This document shows positions 7,239 to 16,130 of a stretch of 64,000 bases of DNA, piece by piece. Each line of letters starts with the position of its first letter. Position 1 is the stretch's first letter. Source of the DNA: Acidobacteriales bacterium 59-55 (GTDB lineage: Bacteria > Acidobacteriota > Terriglobia > Terriglobales > Acidobacteriaceae). The stretch is taken from NCBI GenBank assembly GCA_001897435.1, contig MKSV01000004.1, positions 372,001 to 436,000 of the forward strand, read 5' to 3'. The notes below the pieces were generated by a model that searched no databases, was not told where the DNA came from, and saw nothing but the letters and a program-made list of their open reading frames with translations. The position numbers and the translations under genes are program-made.

Positions 7239-9317
7239 ATGACCTTGTTTTTGCGTGCTTCGACTCTTCGCCACTTCTGCCTTCTGCCGGCGGCAACGCT
7301 TCTTTTTGCCGCGCCTGCGACGTTTGCGGCGGTTCCGGTAGCGACCGCAACCTCGCTTCCCACTACGGACAGGGCTGCGGCCTACTATCACTACGGTCTG
7401 GCCCATCTCTATGAAGGGATGGCAGTTAGCCAGGGTCGCTCGGACTACGCGACGCAGGCGGTGGAGGAGTACAAGCTGGCGCTGAATGCGGATCCGGGGT
7501 CGCAGCTGCTGCAGGACGGGCTGGCCGGTCTCTACTTCAAGCTTGGCCGTATCCGCGAGGCGGTGAGCGTGGCGCAGGATCGGGTAACTAAGGACCCGAA
7601 TGACGTCGATGCGCATGAGTTGCTGGGCAAGGTCTATCTGCGGTCGCTGGGAGATATGCAGACGCCTCAGTCGGGACAGATGCTGAAGCTAGCTATCGGC
7701 GAATATGAGAAGCTGGCGCAGCTCAAACCGAAGGATGTCGAGACGCATCTGTTGCTGGGACAGCTTTATGGCTTGAACCATGATTCAGCCAAGGCGGAAG
7801 CACAGTTCAAGGAGGCACAGAAGGTCGACGCGAACTCGGAAGAGGTGGCGCTGAATATGGCGCGGCTCTATAGCGAGGAGGGCGATTCGAAGCGTGCCGC
7901 CGATGTTTTGAACGGGATTCCGGTGGATGACCGGAGCGCACGCATCGAGTTTGCACTGGGCGCTACCTACGACCAGTTGAAGAAGCCAAAGGAAGCTGCT
8001 GCGGCGTACCAGCGCGCGCTCAACCTGGAGCCGGGAAGCCTGGACACGGAACGCGGCCTGGCGAATGCGTTGCTCGCGGATGGGAAGCTGGATGAGGCGC
8101 TGAAGATGTTTCGCGAGGTGGTGACGGCTGAACCGCAGGATGCACAGTCGCAGATTCGCATCTCCGAGATCGAGCGCCGGCAGGGCCATTACGATCAGGC
8201 GCTGGCTACCTTGGAGAAGGCGAAGCCGCTGGCACCGAGTTCACTTGAACTGAGCTACAACGAGGCGCTGCTCTACGATTCTCTTGGCCGGTATGACGAT
8301 GCGACGAGTCTTCTGACTAAGCTGGTTGCCGACACCGCCCATCCAGATGGCAAGTACAGCGATGGGGAGAAGGCGAATCGCGGGATATTCCTCGACCGGC
8401 TGGGCATCATTTACCGGGAGCAGAACAAGACCCCTGAGGCCATTGCCGCCTATAAGCAGATGGTTGAGTTGGGCGGAGATTTCGCCAGGGGCGGGTACCA
8501 GGGGCAGGTCGATGCTTACCGCGATGCTCACCAGTGGAAAGAGGCCACCGCGGCCGCCGCAGCCGCTGCCAAGGCGCAGCCGAAAGACCACGCAACTCAG
8601 TTGATGTATGCCGGGCAGTTAGCAGATACCGGGCAGGCGGAGCAGGGGATCGCATTAGCCAAGGCACAGATATCGGACAAGAGCGCAACGGCGGATAATC
8701 GGACAACCTATCTTGCGCTGACCCAGATCTATACACGGTTGAAGCGATGGACGGATGCCTCGGTTGCGCTGGACAACGCCGCTGCGCTGTCGGTAAAGCC
8801 TGAGGAGAAACTATACGTCTATTTCCTGCGTGGAGTGCTGGCGGACCGGCAGAAGCACTATGACGAGGCCGAGGCGGAGTTTCACAAGGCACTCGACATC
8901 GATCCGCAGAACGCCACGATCCTGAACTATCTCGGCTACATGCTGGCGGACCGTGGTGTGAAGCTGCCTGAAGCGCTGACCATGATCCAGAAGGCGGTCG
9001 AGCTTGATCCGCAGAACGGCGCCTATCTCGATTCTCTGGGCTGGGTCTACTTCAAGTCAGGTCAATACGAACTGGCAGAGCAAAACCTGCGCAAGGCAAT
9101 CGAGCGCATGAGCACGGACCCGACCGTCCACGACCATCTGGGCGAGGTCTATGAGAAGACGGGCAAGCTGAAGCTCGCGGTAACGCAATGGGAGCGGTCG
9201 ATGACCGAATATGCGCACTCCTTGCCGGCGGATGCCGATCCCGCGGATGTGGCCAAGGTGCAGCATAAGCTCGAAAATGCGCGGGTGAAGCTGGCAAAGG
9301 TGACGACGGGGAAATAA
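7239..9317 (+). CDS. Secreted or periplasmic TPR-repeat protein
   Basis: A 692-aa protein with an N-terminal signal peptide (hydrophobic LLPAATLLFAAPATFAA, cleavage near residue 31). From about residue 45 to the end it consists of tetratricopeptide repeats, roughly fifteen to eighteen units with recurring A-x-x-x-Y-x-x-A-L-x-L-x-P patterns. The last units (LNYLGYMLADRG, LDSLGWVYFKSG) resemble those of acidobacterial and proteobacterial tetratricopeptide proteins of unknown partner. Such proteins are scaffolds; no catalytic motif is visible. The dGTPase gene follows with a separate likely promoter. Ribosome site before the ATG is weak (GAAAG). Confidence 0.85.
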   Translation: MTLFLRASTLRHFCLLPAATLLFAAPATFAAVPVATATSLPTTDRAAAYYHYGLAHLYEGMAVSQGRSDYATQAVEEYKLALNADPGSQLLQDGLAGLYFKLGRIREAVSVAQDRVTKDPNDVDAHELLGKVYLRSLGDMQTPQSGQMLKLAIGEYEKLAQLKPKDVETHLLLGQLYGLNHDSAKAEAQFKEAQKVDANSEEVALNMARLYSEEGDSKRAADVLNGIPVDDRSARIEFALGATYDQLKKPKEAAAAYQRALNLEPGSLDTERGLANALLADGKLDEALKMFREVVTAEPQDAQSQIRISEIERRQGHYDQALATLEKAKPLAPSSLELSYNEALLYDSLGRYDDATSLLTKLVADTAHPDGKYSDGEKANRGIFLDRLGIIYREQNKTPEAIAAYKQMVELGGDFARGGYQGQVDAYRDAHQWKEATAAAAAAAKAQPKDHATQLMYAGQLADTGQAEQGIALAKAQISDKSATADNRTTYLALTQIYTRLKRWTDASVALDNAAALSVKPEEKLYVYFLRGVLADRQKHYDEAEAEFHKALDIDPQNATILNYLGYMLADRGVKLPEALTMIQKAVELDPQNGAYLDSLGWVYFKSGQYELAEQNLRKAIERMSTDPTVHDHLGEVYEKTGKLKLAVTQWERSMTEYAHSLPADADPADVAKVQHKLENARVKLAKVTTGK

Positions 9318-9359
9318 AGGCGTGAGCGGTGGGCCGCTCGATGCGCTCTTGCTTCCGGT

Positions 9360-9365
9360 TACACT
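9360..9365 (+). promoter_or_regulatory. TANNNT box of dGTPase-like gene
   Basis: TACACT ends 10 nt before the ATG at 9376. This spacing supports the ATG as start over the upstream GTG at 9322. Confidence 0.35.
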
Positions 9366-9375
9366 CGAAGTAGAC

Positions 9376-10518
9376 ATGCCTACCAATCTTCATCGCTGTG
9401 CGGTCGTCGGAGGGCCGGACGATCCGCTGATGGCGCGCGTCTACCCTGCGCCGTTTCGACCGTCGCGGACGCCATTTCAGAGGGACCGAGAGCGCATTGT
9501 GCAGGCGCGAGCCTTTCGTCGTCTGGCGGGCAAGACGCAGGTGTTCACCAGCCGCGCGTCCGACCACTTTCGCAGCCGGTTGACCCATACGATTGAAGTT
9601 GCGCAGATCGCGCGGGCTTCCGCCTCGACGCTGGGGTTGAACGAAGACCTTGCGGAGACGCTGGCGCTGGTCCATGACATCGGGCATCCGCCCTTTGGCC
9701 ATGCTGGCGAACGGGCGCTGGATAACTGTCTGCGCAAGCATGGACGACGGTTCGACCACAATCTTCATGCGCTGCGCATCGTCGAGTACTTCGAGCAACG
9801 CTATGCGGCACACCGGGGATTGAATCTCACGCTTGCGGTGCGCGAGGGGATTATCAAGCATTCGCGCGACTACACTGCGGCCGAGTACCCGGAGCTGGCG
9901 GAGTACATGCTGGACGAGCGGCCTCCGCTGGAGGCGCAACTGATCGACCTGGCCGACGAGATTGCCTATCTGACTGCGGACCTTGATGACGGCGTTGAGT
10001 CGGGATTGCTGGCGATCGGGCATATTCGCGAGCACGTCGATATTCTGGCGCGATGCTATTGGACAGTCGAGAAGCAACACGCGGGGGTCGAAGAGAAGTA
10101 TCTGTTCAACGAAGCGCTGCAACTGATGCAGAATATTCTGACCGATGACCTGATTGAGACTACACGGCAAAATGCAGAGGCTGCGGGGGTAGAGACGCTC
10201 GCCGATCTTCGCAAGTGCTCGTCGCGGTTGGCTGTCTTTTCGCCACAGGTTGAAGCAGAGCGGTTACAGGAGAAGCGTTATCTCTATGACACGCTCTATA
10301 CCTGCGAGGCGCTTGAAAATGAACATGACAAGGCCGAAGAGGTGGTAACGGCTCTGTTCAACTACTGGATCAACGATCCGGAGGAACTGCCGCCGACGCA
10401 TTTCGAAGATGTGGAACGGGAGGGGTTGGCACGGGTGGTCGCCGACTACATCGCCGGGATGACGGATAGCTTCATCCTGCTGCAGTATGCGCAGATCAAA
10501 CGGGCGATTCGGAGGTAG
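9376..10518 (+). CDS. Deoxyguanosinetriphosphate triphosphohydrolase-like protein
   Basis: HD-domain dNTP triphosphohydrolase, 380 aa, of the type that hydrolyses dNTPs to nucleosides and tripolyphosphate. Motifs: AFRRLAGKTQVF, RSRLTHTIEVAQIAR with metal ligand His71, HDIGHPPFGHAGE with the His100-Asp101 pair, and LADEIAYLTADLDDG with Asp193. These four residues form the HD metal site. Length and motif order match the dGTPase-like (type 2) group of non-enteric bacteria, whose preferred dNTP varies, so the exact substrate is not certain. A GTG start at 9322 would add 18 residues (MSGGPLDALLLPVTLEVD) that do not look conserved. Confidence 0.9.
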   Translation: MPTNLHRCAVVGGPDDPLMARVYPAPFRPSRTPFQRDRERIVQARAFRRLAGKTQVFTSRASDHFRSRLTHTIEVAQIARASASTLGLNEDLAETLALVHDIGHPPFGHAGERALDNCLRKHGRRFDHNLHALRIVEYFEQRYAAHRGLNLTLAVREGIIKHSRDYTAAEYPELAEYMLDERPPLEAQLIDLADEIAYLTADLDDGVESGLLAIGHIREHVDILARCYWTVEKQHAGVEEKYLFNEALQLMQNILTDDLIETTRQNAEAAGVETLADLRKCSSRLAVFSPQVEAERLQEKRYLYDTLYTCEALENEHDKAEEVVTALFNYWINDPEELPPTHFEDVEREGLARVVADYIAGMTDSFILLQYAQIKRAIRR

Positions 10519-10535
10519 GACGCGCGGAGTTCCGC

Positions 10536-10541
10536 TATGAT
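10536..10541 (+). promoter_or_regulatory. TANNNT box of GH27 gene
   Basis: TATGAT, close to the sigma-70 -10 consensus, ends 9 nt before the ATG at 10551; no Shine-Dalgarno sequence is present. Confidence 0.5.
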
Positions 10542-10550
10542 GGATTCCCC

Positions 10551-12224
10551 ATGCTCCTACTCACTTCTTCTCTTCGCCGCCTCATGTTGGTCGTTCTTCC
10601 GATCTTGATGCCGGTTGCCATCTCGGTTACCGCGGTTCCCAGCTTTGGCGCATCTCATCCTGTTGCGCGACAGCTAGCCGCTACCCCGCCGATGGGCTGG
10701 AACGATTGGGCCCACTACCAATGCAATTACACCGCGCAGGACATACTCTCGAATGCCAGGGCGCTGGTGAAGACCGGGCTCGCGGCGCATGGCTATGACA
10801 CCGTGACCATCGACGATTGCTGGATGCAAAAGGATCGTGATGCCAGTGGCAATCTGCAGGCCGATCCGCAACGCTTTCCGCAGGGAATCAAGCCGGTCGC
10901 GGAGGCGGTTCATGCGCTGGGCCTGAAGTTCGGAATTTATGAAGATGCCGGTTACCTGACGTGTGGCAAATTTGCCGGCAGCGGGGAGCCGGATGGCGGC
11001 GGCAAGGACCACTTTGCCCAGGATGCGCGGCTGTTCGCGTCGTGGGGCGTGGATTATCTCAAGCTGGACGGCTGCAACCTGTATGTGCCCAAGGGCGGCA
11101 GCATGGCGGAGGTTTACCGCAAGGCCTATGCGGCGCAGAGTGCGGCGCTCAAGACCGTGAAGCGGCCGATTGTCTTTTCGGAGTCGGCTCCGGCCTATTT
11201 TCAGGGGCAGCCGGACTGGTACGACGTGCTGAGCTGGGTTCGCGGCTATGGCGAGCTCTGGCGCGAGGGCGACGACATCGCCAACTATCACGCGAAGAAT
11301 CCGAGCAAGCCGCGATTCGACAGCGTGCTTTGGAACTATGCCTACAATCTGCCGCTGGGCCGGTTTCAGAAGCCGGGTAACTGGAACGACGCCGATTTTA
11401 TTATTGGAGGGGATGACGGAATGAGCGCGGCGGAGACGCGCAGCCAGGTGGCCTTGTGGTCGATGATGTCGGCGCCGCTGATTCTCAGCTCGGATGTCGA
11501 GAAGCTGAGCCCGCAGTCGGTGGCGGTTGTTGGAAATAAGTCGGTGATCGCGATTGATCAGGATGCGCTCGGCCGGATGGCCACTTTAGTGCGGCGAAGC
11601 CTGACGATGGACGTTTTGCTCAAGCCGCTGAGCGGAGGAGATTATGCGGTTACCGTGTTGAACCGTAGCACGGCGCCTGTTCAGGTTGGACTATATCCAG
11701 CCGATCTTGGCTTCAGCTCGGGATGCGAGTTAGAGGCGCAGAATCTTTGGAGCGGAAAGCGTATCACGGGGGCAACTTCCTTGCAGTCGGACGTTGCTGC
11801 ACACGATACGGTGATCTGGAAGATTCACCCCGCAGCTTCGTGTGGAACGCCGAAGCGTACGGGCACGATCACGATGATCGCAACCGGCAAGCAGCACGAC
11901 ATTAAAAGCTACAGTCGCTGCCTGTCCGCTACGGGAGGCGTTGGAGATTGCGATGGCAGTCCGGCGGAGACATGGACGGTTGCTGCCAATGGAGCTTTGG
12001 AATCTGCGGGGCGCTGTCTTGCCGTCTCCGGCCGGAAGCTTGTGATGCAGGCGTGCAGCGCGGTCAAGACGCCGAGGTGGAAATATACGCTGGTCGGCAA
12101 TCTAATCGATAGAAAGAGCGGCCAGTGTCTTAGTGCCAATAAACTGAACGGCGAGCCGGACAGTCTGAGCATGCAGGCCTGCGGCCATAATCAACCGAAC
12201 CAGATTTGGTCGCTGCCAAACTAA
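10551..12224 (+). CDS. Secreted GH27 alpha-galactosidase with ricin-type lectin domain
   Basis: Predicted retaining glycosidase that removes terminal alpha-galactosyl residues outside the cytoplasm; 557 aa. A signal peptide covers about 1-33. The GH27 barrel opens with TPPMGWNDWAHYQCN and carries IDDCW, the nucleophile motif YLKLDGCN (Asp173) and the acid/base motif WREGDDI, which matches the family RxxxD pattern (Arg238, Asp242). GNWNDADFIIGG is the conserved WNDxD segment. A beta-sandwich domain follows. Residues about 435-557 form a beta-trefoil with repeated CL and QxW-like elements (TWTV, RWKYT, IWSLPN), a CBM13/ricin-like carbohydrate-binding module. It stands alone, not in an obvious glycan operon. 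Confidence 0.93.
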   Translation: MLLLTSSLRRLMLVVLPILMPVAISVTAVPSFGASHPVARQLAATPPMGWNDWAHYQCNYTAQDILSNARALVKTGLAAHGYDTVTIDDCWMQKDRDASGNLQADPQRFPQGIKPVAEAVHALGLKFGIYEDAGYLTCGKFAGSGEPDGGGKDHFAQDARLFASWGVDYLKLDGCNLYVPKGGSMAEVYRKAYAAQSAALKTVKRPIVFSESAPAYFQGQPDWYDVLSWVRGYGELWREGDDIANYHAKNPSKPRFDSVLWNYAYNLPLGRFQKPGNWNDADFIIGGDDGMSAAETRSQVALWSMMSAPLILSSDVEKLSPQSVAVVGNKSVIAIDQDALGRMATLVRRSLTMDVLLKPLSGGDYAVTVLNRSTAPVQVGLYPADLGFSSGCELEAQNLWSGKRITGATSLQSDVAAHDTVIWKIHPAASCGTPKRTGTITMIATGKQHDIKSYSRCLSATGGVGDCDGSPAETWTVAANGALESAGRCLAVSGRKLVMQACSAVKTPRWKYTLVGNLIDRKSGQCLSANKLNGEPDSLSMQACGHNQPNQIWSLPN

Positions 12225-12277
12225 TGGCGGCAGGTCGCGGCAAGATGAAACGGCGGCCATCGTTTGGGTATCGGTTG

Positions 12278-12283
12278 TAGAAT
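12278..12283 (+). promoter_or_regulatory. TANNNT box of DUF4126 gene
   Basis: TAGAAT ends 9 nt before the ATG at 12293; there is no ribosome site. Confidence 0.4.
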
Positions 12284-12292
12284 TCCGTGCAC

Positions 12293-12925
12293 ATGGACTT
12301 CTCGCCCGGCAACATTACCGCGCTTGTGATCGCAGCCAGTTTCGCGACTGGATTGAATATCTATGCCACCGTGTTGACGCTTGGCATTCTGGCGCGAACG
12401 CAGTGGGTTGCGTTGCCTCCGGGGTTGGATTCGCTGGGGCATACCTGGGTGCTGGCGGTGTGCGCGGTCATGTTCGCCATCGAGTTTGTTGCGGATAAGG
12501 TTCCGGCCTTCGATATGGTGTGGAACGTGTTGCACACCGTCGTCCGGGTGCCGATTGCCGCGCTGGTGGCCTATCATGCAAGCGCGCAGCTTTCGCCGCA
12601 GATGCAGATGATTGCGACCGGGGTAGGGGCAGCGGTAGCGCTGGCGACACATAGCTCGAAGACGGCGCTGCGGGCCGTGGTGACGCCCAGTCCGGAGCCG
12701 GTGTCGAATATCGCGCTGAGCAGCGCGGAGGATGTGGTTGCGGTGGGTCTGACGTGGTTTGCTACCCACCATCCTTTTATCGCCGCTTCGGTCGCGGTAG
12801 TGATTCTGATCGCCGCGGTTCTCGCCGCGCGCGTGCTTTTGCGGGCGATTCATCGACCATTGCGACGGTTGTTTGGAATGCCGCCGGAGAAGGGTCCGGT
12901 GGCGAGCAAGCCTTCGGTAGAGTGA
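12293..12925 (+). CDS. DUF4126 family integral membrane protein
   Basis: A 210-aa multi-spanning inner-membrane protein with hydrophobic segments near residues 8-32, 52-74, 80-100, 105-125, 145-165 and 168-190. The GLNIYATVLTLG start, a glycine-rich membrane segment, the FAIEFVADKVPAFD loop and the later ALSSAEDVVAVGLTW segment match the pattern of the DUF4126 family. No biochemical role is established. A short basic C-terminal tail (RPLRRLFG) is cytoplasmic. The GTG two codons earlier (12287) is possible, but the TAGAAT spacing favours the ATG. rpsA follows 65 nt downstream. Confidence 0.75.
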   Translation: MDFSPGNITALVIAASFATGLNIYATVLTLGILARTQWVALPPGLDSLGHTWVLAVCAVMFAIEFVADKVPAFDMVWNVLHTVVRVPIAALVAYHASAQLSPQMQMIATGVGAAVALATHSSKTALRAVVTPSPEPVSNIALSSAEDVVAVGLTWFATHHPFIAASVAVVILIAAVLAARVLLRAIHRPLRRLFGMPPEKGPVASKPSVE

Positions 12926-12990
12926 GCGAGGCGCGCTGCCGCGATGGTATCCTAGCCGGAATCAGGTCTATAGCGAGGCTGTAACTCTTC

Positions 12991-14673
12991 ATGTCCAATC
13001 CAGACGTTCCGGAAACGGAAGCAGGCAACGAAAGCAACGAATCATTCGACAAGATTCTTTCCCAGTATGAGCAGAGTCATTCGCGCCGGGTGGGCGAAGA
13101 CGGCAGGCAGATCGAAGGGACGGTGATTGCCGTCTCGGATGAGTCGGTGTTCGTCGATATTGGCTTTAAGACGGAAGGCATTCTGCCGTTGACGCTGTTT
13201 CAGAACGCTAATGAGACAGTCGAGGTCGGCCATAAGCTGCTGGTGACGGTGAAGGGGCGCGATGCCGAGGGCTACTACGAGCTTTCGCGGCAGAGGGTGG
13301 AGCGGCCGAAGGACTGGACGTCGCTGGAGAAGGCGTTTGCCGATAAGGCGATTATTGTGGGCACGGTCACCGGGGTTGTAAAGGGTGGGTTGACTGTGGA
13401 TGTGGGGCTGCGGGCGTTTATGCCGGGGTCACGCAGTGGCGCGCGGGATGCCGCCGAGATGGAAAAGCTGGTGGGGCAGGAGATTACCTGCCGAATCATC
13501 AAGCTCGATGTGGCTGAGGAAGATCTGGTGGTGGACCACCGCTCAGTGGCTGAGGAAGAGGCGCGTTCAACCAAAGAACAGCGATATGCCGAGATTAAGG
13601 AAGGCGACACCGTTCTGGGGACGGTGCGCAGTCTGGCGGACTATGGAGCTTTCCTCGATATCGGCGGAGTGGATGGGCTGTTGCATGTCAGCGATATTGC
13701 CTGGGGACGCGTGAATAAGCCGGCGGATGTGTTGTCGGTGGGGCAGCAGGTTGAAGCCCGGGTGTTGAAGGTCGACACGGAGAATCAGAGGATTTCACTG
13801 GGGCTGAAGCAGCTTCAACCCCATCCGTGGGATGCGGTGGCAGGGAAGTATGCGGCGGGCGAACGGGTTCGCGGCACGGTGACGCGGGTGACGGACTTTG
13901 GCGCGTTTGTGGAGCTGGAGCCGGGCATTGAGGGGATGGTTCACCTGTCGGAGATGTCGTGGGCGAAGAAGGTTCGCAAGCCCGGCGACTTGCTGAAGCC
14001 GGGCGAGACGGTCGAGGTGATGATTCTTGGCGTCAATGTGGGCGAACGGCGGATGTCGCTGGGACTGAAGCAGGCGCTGGGCGATCCGTGGGTCGAGGCC
14101 GGGGAGAAGTTTGCGGTGGGCTCGACAGTCGAAGGACCGGTTGCCAGCCTCACGAAATTCGGCGCGTTCGTGCAGCTAGCCGAGGGCGTCGAAGGCATGA
14201 TCCACGTCAGCGAGATCAGCGCGGAGAAGCGCGTGGAACGTCCGCAGGATGTGCTGCGGGTGGGGCAGGTGGTGAAGGCCAAGGTGCTCGACGTCGATAA
14301 GGAGAAGCGGCAGATCAAGCTGAGCATGAAGCAGTTGGTACCCACGGGGTTGGACGAGTACATCGCCGAACATAAGGAAGGCGATGTGGTGACGGGCCGG
14401 TTGATCGATGTTTCGGGCGGCAAGGCCACCGTGGAGCTGGGAGAAGGGATTCGCAGTTGGTGCGAGATCATTGCGGCGGCAAAAGAAGAACAAGCGGCTG
14501 CTGCGGGGCAGGTTGATCTGTCGGCGTTCAGCTCGATGCTGAAGGAACGCTGGAAGGGTGGGGCGAGCGCGAGTGCGGCCAAGCCGGATGAAGTTCGCGC
14601 CGGACAGATTCGCAGCTTCAGGATCACGAAGCTCGATCAGGATGCGAAGACGATTGGGGTAGAGCTGGTTTAG
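12991..14673 (+). CDS. rpsA: 30S ribosomal protein S1
   Basis: RNA-binding ribosomal protein that helps recruit mRNAs to the 30S subunit; 560 aa, the usual length for six-domain S1. Five clear S1/OB domains are visible, starting near residues 39, 123, 206, 291 and 378 (GTVIAVSDESVFVDIG, GTVRSLADYGAFLDIG, GTVTRVTDFGAFVELE, GPVASLTKFGAFVQLA). A sixth, diverged one starts near 462 (GDVVTGRLIDVSGGKATVEL). The LRPHPW-like signature appears as LQPHPWD. If many genes here are leaderless, the role of S1 on structured leaders would be restricted to the leadered subset. It is convergent with the amidase, 18 nt apart, with no obvious terminator hairpin. Confidence 0.96.
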   Translation: MSNPDVPETEAGNESNESFDKILSQYEQSHSRRVGEDGRQIEGTVIAVSDESVFVDIGFKTEGILPLTLFQNANETVEVGHKLLVTVKGRDAEGYYELSRQRVERPKDWTSLEKAFADKAIIVGTVTGVVKGGLTVDVGLRAFMPGSRSGARDAAEMEKLVGQEITCRIIKLDVAEEDLVVDHRSVAEEEARSTKEQRYAEIKEGDTVLGTVRSLADYGAFLDIGGVDGLLHVSDIAWGRVNKPADVLSVGQQVEARVLKVDTENQRISLGLKQLQPHPWDAVAGKYAAGERVRGTVTRVTDFGAFVELEPGIEGMVHLSEMSWAKKVRKPGDLLKPGETVEVMILGVNVGERRMSLGLKQALGDPWVEAGEKFAVGSTVEGPVASLTKFGAFVQLAEGVEGMIHVSEISAEKRVERPQDVLRVGQVVKAKVLDVDKEKRQIKLSMKQLVPTGLDEYIAEHKEGDVVTGRLIDVSGGKATVELGEGIRSWCEIIAAAKEEQAAAAGQVDLSAFSSMLKERWKGGASASAAKPDEVRAGQIRSFRITKLDQDAKTIGVELV

Positions 14674-14691
14674 GAGCGGCTGCCTGGAATT

Positions 14692-16098
14692 TTAGAGCGC
14701 CATTGGTGGGGGCTGGTAGCCGAAGTCGTGTTCGAGGGCGGCGGCGACGCCGAGGACGGCTTCGTCCCGATAGGGGCGGCCCGCGATCTGGATGCCGATG
14801 GGCAGGCCTTCCTGCGAGCGTCCGACAGGCACGACGGCGGCAGGCGCGCCAAGCAGATTGAACCATTGGGTATAGCGCATGGCATCGAGATAATCGACTG
14901 GCCGGCTGTCTACGACCCATTGCCGCTCGCCATGGCGGAAGGCAGGGACGGAACAGACGGGCATGAGCAGGAGGGGAAACTCCTGCATCTCGTCGAGTAA
15001 GAGGGCTCGAAGGGTGTCGGCTTCGGCCCAGGCAGTGAGTAGTTCGTCGCCGGTAAGTGGCGGGTCCTGGCGGGCAATGTCGAGAAAGTTCTGAAAGGTA
15101 GGACTTAGCTCGGCTTCGCGACCAGTGAAGAGGGGGGAGAACAGCATGGCTCCGCAGCGGACAAAATATTTCCACCAGAGTTTGCGGGCCTGTTCGAGGG
15201 CGCGGGGGCGGAAGGGCTCGACTTGGAAGCCATGGCTACGGAGGGAGCGAACTGAGTCATCGACGGCTTGTCGCGTCTCGGGGGTGACGGGGGTGTGGCT
15301 GTCGTCTTCGAAGAAGCCGATCTTGATCTGCTTGAGGTTTTCTAGGGTGTAGCCGCGGAGAGGGACGGGCGCGCCGAAGGGGTCGCCATCGGCTTGGCCG
15401 GAGAGGACGCGGAAGAGGAGGGACACGTCTGCGATGGTACGTGCCATGGGCCCGACTGCTCCTAGCAGGGAGAAAGGGCCAACGCAGGGGGGAAGATGGC
15501 CGATGGAGGGGATTCTTCCGGGGGTTGGCTTGAGCGCGCAGATACCGGTAAAGTGGGCAGGCTCGCGCACGGAGCCGCCGCCGTCGCTGCCGAAGCCGCA
15601 TGCGGAGAGACCTGCGGCGATGGCTGCCGATTCGCCACCGCTGGAGCCGCCGGAGGTGCGGGTGAGGTCCCAGGGATTTGAGGTGCGGCCGTAGAGGCGG
15701 TTGTCAGTTTCATAAGCCATCAGAAATTCGGGGCAGTTGGTGGTGCCGAGTACAACGGCGCCTGCCTGCCTCATGCGGGTGACGATGACGGCGTCTTCGG
15801 TAGGGATGTGGCCCTTATTCAGCAGGCTTCCGGTCTCGCAGCGATGACCGGCGACGGCGATCGAAGCTTTGACGGTCATGGGCAGGCCGTGGAGCGGGCC
15901 AGGTTGCGCGGGAGACTGGTCGAGAGCGTGTGCCTGGGCGCGGACTCGCTGTTCGTCGAAGTCGATGAGCGCGTTGAGCTGCGGGTTCAGCCGTTTGATC
16001 TGGAGGATGTGCTCCTCGGCGAGTTCGAGCGGGGAGAGCTTGCGGGCGGAGATCATGGCCAGCAGATCGACGGCGGATTTCAGGACGAGATCGCTCAT
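14692..16098 (-). CDS. Amidase signature family amidase
   Basis: Cytoplasmic amide hydrolase of the amidase-signature family, 468 aa. The Ser-cisSer-Lys triad can be read directly: Lys77 in MTVKASI, Ser152 in SGGSSGGE and nucleophile Ser176 in DGGGSVREPA; the 24-residue spacing of the two serines equals that of FAAH. The alanine/glycine-rich signature is intact. Substrate cannot be inferred: GatA-like sequence features are present, but the gene is not with gatB or gatC. The start at 16098 is chosen because the N-terminal helix (MSDLVLKSAVDLLAMISARKLSPLEL) is standard; the frame upstream lies inside the neighbouring aminotransferase. The sugar operon ends 32 nt upstream, so read-through is possible. 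Confidence 0.9.
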   Translation of the reverse strand: MSDLVLKSAVDLLAMISARKLSPLELAEEHILQIKRLNPQLNALIDFDEQRVRAQAHALDQSPAQPGPLHGLPMTVKASIAVAGHRCETGSLLNKGHIPTEDAVIVTRMRQAGAVVLGTTNCPEFLMAYETDNRLYGRTSNPWDLTRTSGGSSGGESAAIAAGLSACGFGSDGGGSVREPAHFTGICALKPTPGRIPSIGHLPPCVGPFSLLGAVGPMARTIADVSLLFRVLSGQADGDPFGAPVPLRGYTLENLKQIKIGFFEDDSHTPVTPETRQAVDDSVRSLRSHGFQVEPFRPRALEQARKLWWKYFVRCGAMLFSPLFTGREAELSPTFQNFLDIARQDPPLTGDELLTAWAEADTLRALLLDEMQEFPLLLMPVCSVPAFRHGERQWVVDSRPVDYLDAMRYTQWFNLLGAPAAVVPVGRSQEGLPIGIQIAGRPYRDEAVLGVAAALEHDFGYQPPPMAL

Positions 16099-16130
16099 GG
16101 TTTGTGCTTGCTTTGCTTCTATTATCCGTT